A DNA stretch of 64,000 nucleotides from an uncultured Eubacterium sp. (GTDB taxonomy: Bacteria; Bacillota; Clostridia; Lachnospirales; Lachnospiraceae): the NCBI GenBank assembly GCA_910583555.1, contig CAJTXO010000002.1, positions 33,006 through 97,005 on the forward strand, in the 5' to 3' direction. Position 1 is the stretch's first letter; each line of letters starts with the position of its first letter. The position numbers and the translations under genes were made by a program. The notes below the pieces were generated by a model that saw nothing but the letters and a program-made list of their open reading frames with translations, did no database searches and was not told where the DNA came from. Shown here in pieces: positions 59,816 to 64,000 of the stretch.

Positions 59816-60748
59816 CTATTTTTGGATTCCGGCAGAACGGATGATCGTGCCGCACCGCTCTTTGACGGCATCTTTCGCGCGCTCTAAGCTGGTGATGATC
59901 GCGGTGCGTTCTTCGCCTGAGGTGACGAAAGAGACGCCGGCATCCACTTTGGGAAGTGTGGTGATTGCGTCGAAATGGCCCTTGTCAATGAGTCTTATCG
60001 CCTCGCCCGAGTCAATGTCCCCGATCGGCTTGCCGTCGGCACAAATCTGCTCGCTTCCCGTGAGGATCAGAAGGCAGGAGGCATCGAGCATATCGGCGAG
60101 TTTGGCCGCCGTATAGTCCTTTTCGATGACGGCGCTCGCGCCTTTGAGCCTGGTCCCTTGTTCCATCACCGGGATTCCGCCGCCTCCGGCAGCGATGACG
60201 ATCTGTCCGGCTTCTACGAGCGTGCGGATGGCGTCGATTTCATATATGTCGATCGGGCGCGGGGAGGCGATAATGCGCCGGTAGCCGTCGGCTTCCTTCA
60301 CGACGTGGTTTCCCTTTTCTTCTTCGGCCTCGGCTTCCGCTTCGTTCATATACCGTCCGATGACTTTGGTGGGGTGGTTGAATGCCTTGTCAAATGGATC
60401 GACGCGCACCTGTGTGATGACGGTGGAGACCGGTTTGAAAATACCGCGGTTCAAAAGTTCGGTGCGGATGGCGTTTTGCAAGTCATATCCGATGTATCCC
60501 TGGCTCATCGCGCCGCACAGTGACATCGGCGCCACGGTGTAGCGGTGGTCAAGTCTGGAAAATTCTGTCATGGCGGTCTGGATCATGCCGACCTGGGGGC
60601 CGTTGCTGTGAGTGATAGCGATCTCAAATTTTTCTTCCGCCAGATCGGCAATGGCTGATGCCGCTTTTGCTACATTTTTCTGCTGTTCCGGGAAAGTTTC
60701 GCCGAATGCATTTCGCCCGAGGGCGACGACGATTCGTTTTTTGTCCAT
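59816..60748 (-). CDS. arcC: Carbamate kinase
   Basis: Transfers phosphate between carbamoyl phosphate and ADP, giving ATP in arginine, citrulline or purine (allantoin) fermentation. 310 residues. Motifs: VVALGRNAF (the usual GGNA has Arg-Asn here), THSNGPQVG near 46, MSQGYIGYDLQNA, NHPTKVIG, VIAAGGGGIPV near 190 and EKDYTAAKLADML near 210. The start is supported by AGAGGA seven bases upstream on the minus strand. No arcA, arcB or transporter is adjacent, so its carbamoyl phosphate source is elsewhere. Convergent with the DegV kinase gene with only 17 bases between and no visible terminator. Confidence 0.94.
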   Translation of the reverse strand: MDKKRIVVALGRNAFGETFPEQQKNVAKAASAIADLAEEKFEIAITHSNGPQVGMIQTAMTEFSRLDHRYTVAPMSLCGAMSQGYIGYDLQNAIRTELLNRGIFKPVSTVITQVRVDPFDKAFNHPTKVIGRYMNEAEAEAEEEKGNHVVKEADGYRRIIASPRPIDIYEIDAIRTLVEAGQIVIAAGGGGIPVMEQGTRLKGASAVIEKDYTAAKLADMLDASCLLILTGSEQICADGKPIGDIDSGEAIRLIDKGHFDAITTLPKVDAGVSFVTSGEERTAIITSLERAKDAVKERCGTIIRSAGIQK

Positions 60749-60812
60749 ATCAATCCTCTTTTCTGTCTCGTTTTCTTACCATGTTGTGATCTTTGTTCTG
60801 ATTTTTTGTTTC

Positions 60813-60841
60813 AGTATAGCAAATTTGGGGGAAACAATCAA
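60813..60841 (-). promoter_or_regulatory. Promoter of arcC
   Basis: Minus strand TTGATT (60841-60836), 17-base spacer, TATACT (60818-60813), 65 bases before the start. Confidence 0.75.
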
Positions 60842-60881
60842 TATTATTACCATCCTTTCTAATGTTTTTTTCGCAAAAGGA

Positions 60882-60910
60882 TTGTTTCCTGACTTTTGAT
60901 GAGATATACT
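60882..60910 (+). promoter_or_regulatory. Promoter of the YesN-type regulator gene
   Basis: TTGTTT (60882-60887), 17-base spacer, TATACT (60905-60910), 62 bases before the ATG. Confidence 0.6.
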
Positions 60911-60971
60911 ATATCTATATTATAAAAAATTAAAAGAAAATGTTGGAGAGCAGGAGACGAAAAAAGAGCAA

Positions 60972-62597
60972 ATGGTTAAGGTATTTTTAGTTGAAGATGA
61001 AATTGTGATCCGCGACGGGATCAAAAACAGTATCAAATGGGAAAAAGAGGGGTTTGAGTTTGTCGGAGAGGCCGGCGATGGAGAACTGGCCTACCCGATG
61101 ATCCTGAAAGAGCAGCCGGACATACTCATAACGGACATCAAGATGCCGTTTATGGACGGTTTGGAACTAAGCCGCCTCGTCAAACAGGAACTGCCCGATA
61201 TCAAGATCCTCATCCTGAGCGGTTACGATGAATTTGAATACGCCAAAGAGGCAATCCGCATCGGGGTGGCCGAATATCTTTTGAAACCGGTATCGTCCAT
61301 CAAACTGCTGGAGGTGCTGCACAGCGTCACATCCGCCATCGTGCAGGAAAGGCAGGAAAAAGAGCTGATCCGCAAATACGAAGCGGACATGCTCGAAAAC
61401 CGTGAATACCAAAAAGAAGAATTCTTAAATCGTATTTTAACAAAAAGCCTGTCGGTTACGGAGATCCTGGCGCAGGCGAAGGCGTTATCCATGGATCTGA
61501 GCGCCCGCTTATATAACACGATCCTCCTGGAGGTGGCTGGCATATCCGCGGCGGAGGAAACCGGGGAACCAGGCACAGGGGGGGGCAGTATGTTCACGGC
61601 AATCGAGTCGGCCCTGGAAGAACAAAGCGGGTTGTATATGTTCCGGCGCAGCGCGGAGAGCTGGATGATCCTCTGCCTCGCGGAGGATTCATCGCAGATG
61701 GATCAGAAGATCCGGTCGGTGGAGACGTGCGTCAGGAGCGTGCTGGATAACTGCCCGGCGCGGACGGAGTATTTTGGCGCCATCGGGTGTCCTGTCTCCC
61801 GGATCCGGGAGTTGAAGGAATCGGTGGCAGAGGCGGAGAGGGTGTTCGCCTGCCGTTATCTCAAAGGTTGGAATCAGATCGTGGGCAGCGAAGATGAGAC
61901 AGAAAATGGTTCCGAGAACTCGGAGCTAAATGTCGGCTCGCTGGAAATCGCCAAACTGGACCGTAAAATTTTAGAAGGCTTTTTAAAGACCGGACTGCGG
62001 GGACAGGCCTCTTCGTTTATGGATGAGTACTTTGCGAGCCTGGGGGAGAAAAATATCCAATCCCTGCTGTTTCGGCAGTATGTGACGATGGATGCGTATC
62101 TCACGGCGGTGGGTGTGCTCGAGTCGATCGGGTATGACTCGGATGAATTTGTAACAAGGTGCGGTGATTTTAAAGATATGGAGAGCGTTTTCCAGACGGT
62201 GGAGCACACGAAAAAATATCTGATCCACCTCATTGAAACGACGATTGATTTCCGCGAGGCCGTTTCCAAAGGCACGAACGGCTCGCTTTTGAAAGCGGCG
62301 CGAAGTTACATTGAGCAGAATTTTGACAACGAGGATATTTCGCTCAATACCGTAGCGTCAACCGTAAACCTGAGCCCCAACTATTTCAGCACGGTGTTCA
62401 GCCAGGAGATGGGAATGACGTTCATCGAATACCTGACGCGCGTCCGCATGGAAAAGGCGAAAGAGCTCCTGCGCAGTTCTTCGATGAAGACGGCGGAGAT
62501 CGCTTATGCGGTCGGCTATAAGGATTCTCATTATTTCAGTTATCTGTTTAAAAAGACACAACATTGTACGCCGAGGGAGTTTAAGTCTCAGGTATAG
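60972..62597 (+). CDS. AraC-type response regulator (YesN-like)
   Basis: 541 residues. N-terminal receiver (VFLVEDEIVIRDGIKNSI, phospho-Asp in ILITDIKMPFMDG, KPVSSIKLLEVL), a middle region of about 280 residues with a degenerate cyclase-like fold (LYNTILLEVAGI; YFGAIGCPVSRIRELKESVAEAERVF) and a C-terminal AraC double helix-turn-helix (DISLNTVASTVNLSPNYFSTVFSQEMG; AYAVGYKDSHYFSYLFKK). Such proteins usually control nearby sugar ABC transporter genes, which would be to the right of the window. The kinase gene follows after 15 bases. The ribosome binding site is weak (AGGAGA about 15 bases upstream). Confidence 0.93.
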   Translation: MVKVFLVEDEIVIRDGIKNSIKWEKEGFEFVGEAGDGELAYPMILKEQPDILITDIKMPFMDGLELSRLVKQELPDIKILILSGYDEFEYAKEAIRIGVAEYLLKPVSSIKLLEVLHSVTSAIVQERQEKELIRKYEADMLENREYQKEEFLNRILTKSLSVTEILAQAKALSMDLSARLYNTILLEVAGISAAEETGEPGTGGGSMFTAIESALEEQSGLYMFRRSAESWMILCLAEDSSQMDQKIRSVETCVRSVLDNCPARTEYFGAIGCPVSRIRELKESVAEAERVFACRYLKGWNQIVGSEDETENGSENSELNVGSLEIAKLDRKILEGFLKTGLRGQASSFMDEYFASLGEKNIQSLLFRQYVTMDAYLTAVGVLESIGYDSDEFVTRCGDFKDMESVFQTVEHTKKYLIHLIETTIDFREAVSKGTNGSLLKAARSYIEQNFDNEDISLNTVASTVNLSPNYFSTVFSQEMGMTFIEYLTRVRMEKAKELLRSSSMKTAEIAYAVGYKDSHYFSYLFKKTQHCTPREFKSQV

Positions 62598-62612
62598 AGG
62601 GGAGGCTGGGCC

Positions 62613-64000
62613 GTGAAAAAGGGATCTCCGTTACGAAGGCGCCTGCGCATGCTTCTGGCCGTCTGCTTTGTTCCGCTCGCCATCATGGTCGTATATCTGA
62701 TCATTACGATGTACCGGTTTTCGGACCGCTATGACGCGATCGGGGAAAATATCGCCGTGGCCAATAAATATAACATTAAGTTTAAGGAAGATATCGACTA
62801 TATCATGTACATTATCGTGGTGAATTCGGAACGCGCCGGGGAACTGGCGGATACCGGGCGCTCTCATGTGATGATCGACGAGGCGAGAGGGGCGTTTCAG
62901 AATTTGTACGACCAGACGGAACAGGAATACCCGCGGACGCAGTTGGGGAGGATCTTACAATGCCTGGACACGCTGGAGGACCGGGTTTCTGAAATCGAGC
63001 AGGACGCGCTCGTGACCGGGTATTACGAAAAAAATATGGAGCGGCTGGATGTCAATATCCGCATCCTGACGGAACTGATCCAGGAGCAGATCCAGAAATA
63101 TATTTATTATCAGGCGGCAGATCTCGAAGTCGTCAGGGAGGGGATACGCCTCGATTTGAACCGGGCGCTGCAGGTCATCGGGATCATGCTTGTCGGTATC
63201 ATCGCGGCGGCGCTCCTGATCAGCCGCCGGATCATGACGCAGATCACGAAGCCGATCCATCGTCTGTGCGAGATGACGAAGATGGCGGGAAGGGGAGATT
63301 TCGGAGTCCGCGTGCAGGAGGAGAGTACAGACGAGCTGGCGCTGCTCAGCGAAAGCTTTAACCAGATGGTAGAGCGCGTCGGGGAACTGATCGAAGACAT
63401 ACGCATGGAACAGCGGAATCTCAAGGCAACGGAACTGAAACTGCTCCAGGCGCAGATCAACCCGCATTTCCTCTATAATACACTCGACGCGATCATATGG
63501 CTCGCGGAGGCGGACGAAAAGGAACAGGTTGTCCGGATGGTAACGTCATTATCTGATTTTTTCCGCACTACACTCAGCAAGGGGCGCGATCATGTGTCGC
63601 TGCGGGACGAGGAGACGCATATAAAGAGTTATCTGCAGATCCAGCAGTTCCGCTACCGCGATATACTGGAGTATGAGATCCGCATTCCCGAGGAGCTGCA
63701 TGACTGCCGCATCTTAAAGCTGACGCTGCAGCCGCTCGTAGAAAACGCGCTGTACCATGGGCTGAAAAACAAGCGGAGGCTCGGCCACATTTTGGTTTCG
63801 GCAGAACGATCGGGAGACAAGGTCGTGCTCCGGGTGTATGATGACGGAAAAGGGCTGACGGCCGAGCGGCTCGCGTATGTGAGAAAGCTGATACGGGGGG
63901 AACTGGAGGAGTATGACAGTCCTTCGGGGTTTGGCCTGTTTAACGTCGAGCAGAGGATCCGCCTGAATTATGGAACGTCGTACGGGATTGAACTAAATAG
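62613..64000 (+). CDS. Sensor histidine kinase, YesM-like (partial, cut by window end)
   Basis: The frame is open from GTG 62613 (AGGGGAGG eight bases before) to the window edge, 462 codons. TM1 near 12-29 (LLAVCFVPLAIMVVYLIITM), an extracytoplasmic helical sensor region (about 35-180) and TM2 near 190-208 (VIGIMLVGIIAAALLI). A HAMP domain (RRIMTQITKPIHRLCEMTKMAG) follows, then a His_kinase block with phospho-His285 in AQINPHFLYNTLDAIIWL. The HATPase begins with LTLQPLVENALYHGLKN and DDGKGLTAERLAYV. It pairs with the YesN-like regulator upstream; the sensed signal is probably an extracellular carbohydrate, by family habit. Only the end of the ATPase domain is missing. Confidence 0.92.
   Translation, partial: MKKGSPLRRRLRMLLAVCFVPLAIMVVYLIITMYRFSDRYDAIGENIAVANKYNIKFKEDIDYIMYIIVVNSERAGELADTGRSHVMIDEARGAFQNLYDQTEQEYPRTQLGRILQCLDTLEDRVSEIEQDALVTGYYEKNMERLDVNIRILTELIQEQIQKYIYYQAADLEVVREGIRLDLNRALQVIGIMLVGIIAAALLISRRIMTQITKPIHRLCEMTKMAGRGDFGVRVQEESTDELALLSESFNQMVERVGELIEDIRMEQRNLKATELKLLQAQINPHFLYNTLDAIIWLAEADEKEQVVRMVTSLSDFFRTTLSKGRDHVSLRDEETHIKSYLQIQQFRYRDILEYEIRIPEELHDCRILKLTLQPLVENALYHGLKNKRRLGHILVSAERSGDKVVLRVYDDGKGLTAERLAYVRKLIRGELEEYDSPSGFGLFNVEQRIRLNYGTSYGIELN

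Noticed and set aside
1..64000. CRISPR array, prophage, insertion sequence or rRNA
   Set aside because: I saw no regularly spaced repeats with unique spacers, no transposase or phage structural gene and no rRNA sequence in the window.

Overview
The window reads as chromosomal DNA of a low-to-mid GC, spore-forming Gram-positive anaerobe, most like a Lachnospiraceae/Clostridia member. Supporting features are spoIVB and spo0A with 0A boxes, an oxygen-independent HemZ, a class A flavodiiron protein, a single-chain PurL of about 1,270 residues, Big_2-type secreted proteins, tRNAs without encoded CCA, and many TTGACA/TATAAT promoters with 17-base spacers. The family assignment is inference from gene content; no species is claimed.

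Layout. Positions 1-9400: the tail of uvrB with a 110-bp tandem duplication, uvrA, an HD nucleotidase, an unusual SGNH-hydrolase/coiled-coil/acetyltransferase fusion, tyrA (minus), a lone rfbC, a flavodiiron protein and a ThiF/MoeB-like E1 enzyme. 9500-18600: a phosphoribosyltransferase-like protein and a small membrane protein (minus), tRNA-Leu, a rhodanese lipoprotein, a SurA/PrsA-like foldase, purL and an intracellular GH43 glycosidase. 18600-24600 is accessory: a frameshifted leucine-rich-repeat surface protein, maf, then two identical tRNA-Gly genes bracketing a dead flagellin gene and a twice-frameshifted Sel1-repeat gene. 24800-39900: a 1,307-residue Big_2 secreted protein, recN-spoIVB, then a two-component system, an alkyltransferase/DNA-glycosylase fusion, a secreted polysaccharide deacetylase and an NlpC/P60 hydrolase, all inserted between spoIVB and spo0A. 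40000-51400: a housekeeping run of relA, an MBL hydrolase, hemZ, hisS, aspS, galM, a small membrane protein, a hemolysin III-type protein and fabV. 51600-64000: an Rpn-like nuclease, a signalling cluster, arcC (minus) and a YesN/YesM-type two-component pair cut by the window edge.

The most novel item is the cluster at 52969-59798. It encodes a receiver protein with a degenerate HD-GYP domain, a membrane hybrid kinase with receiver and Hpt, and a second membrane hybrid kinase whose C-terminus is a full DegV (fatty-acid-binding) domain. The architecture suggests a phosphorelay coupled to lipid binding.

A second theme is single-base lesions at short homopolymers in accessory genes (LRR protein, Sel1 protein, deacetylase start, receiver/HD-GYP gene, hybrid-kinase tail), while long housekeeping genes are intact. 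Restoring one base at each site, or two sites in the Sel1 gene, gives lengths divisible by three. This may be real pseudogenisation, phase variation, or residual sequencing error. All product names come from reading motifs by eye; no database search was run.
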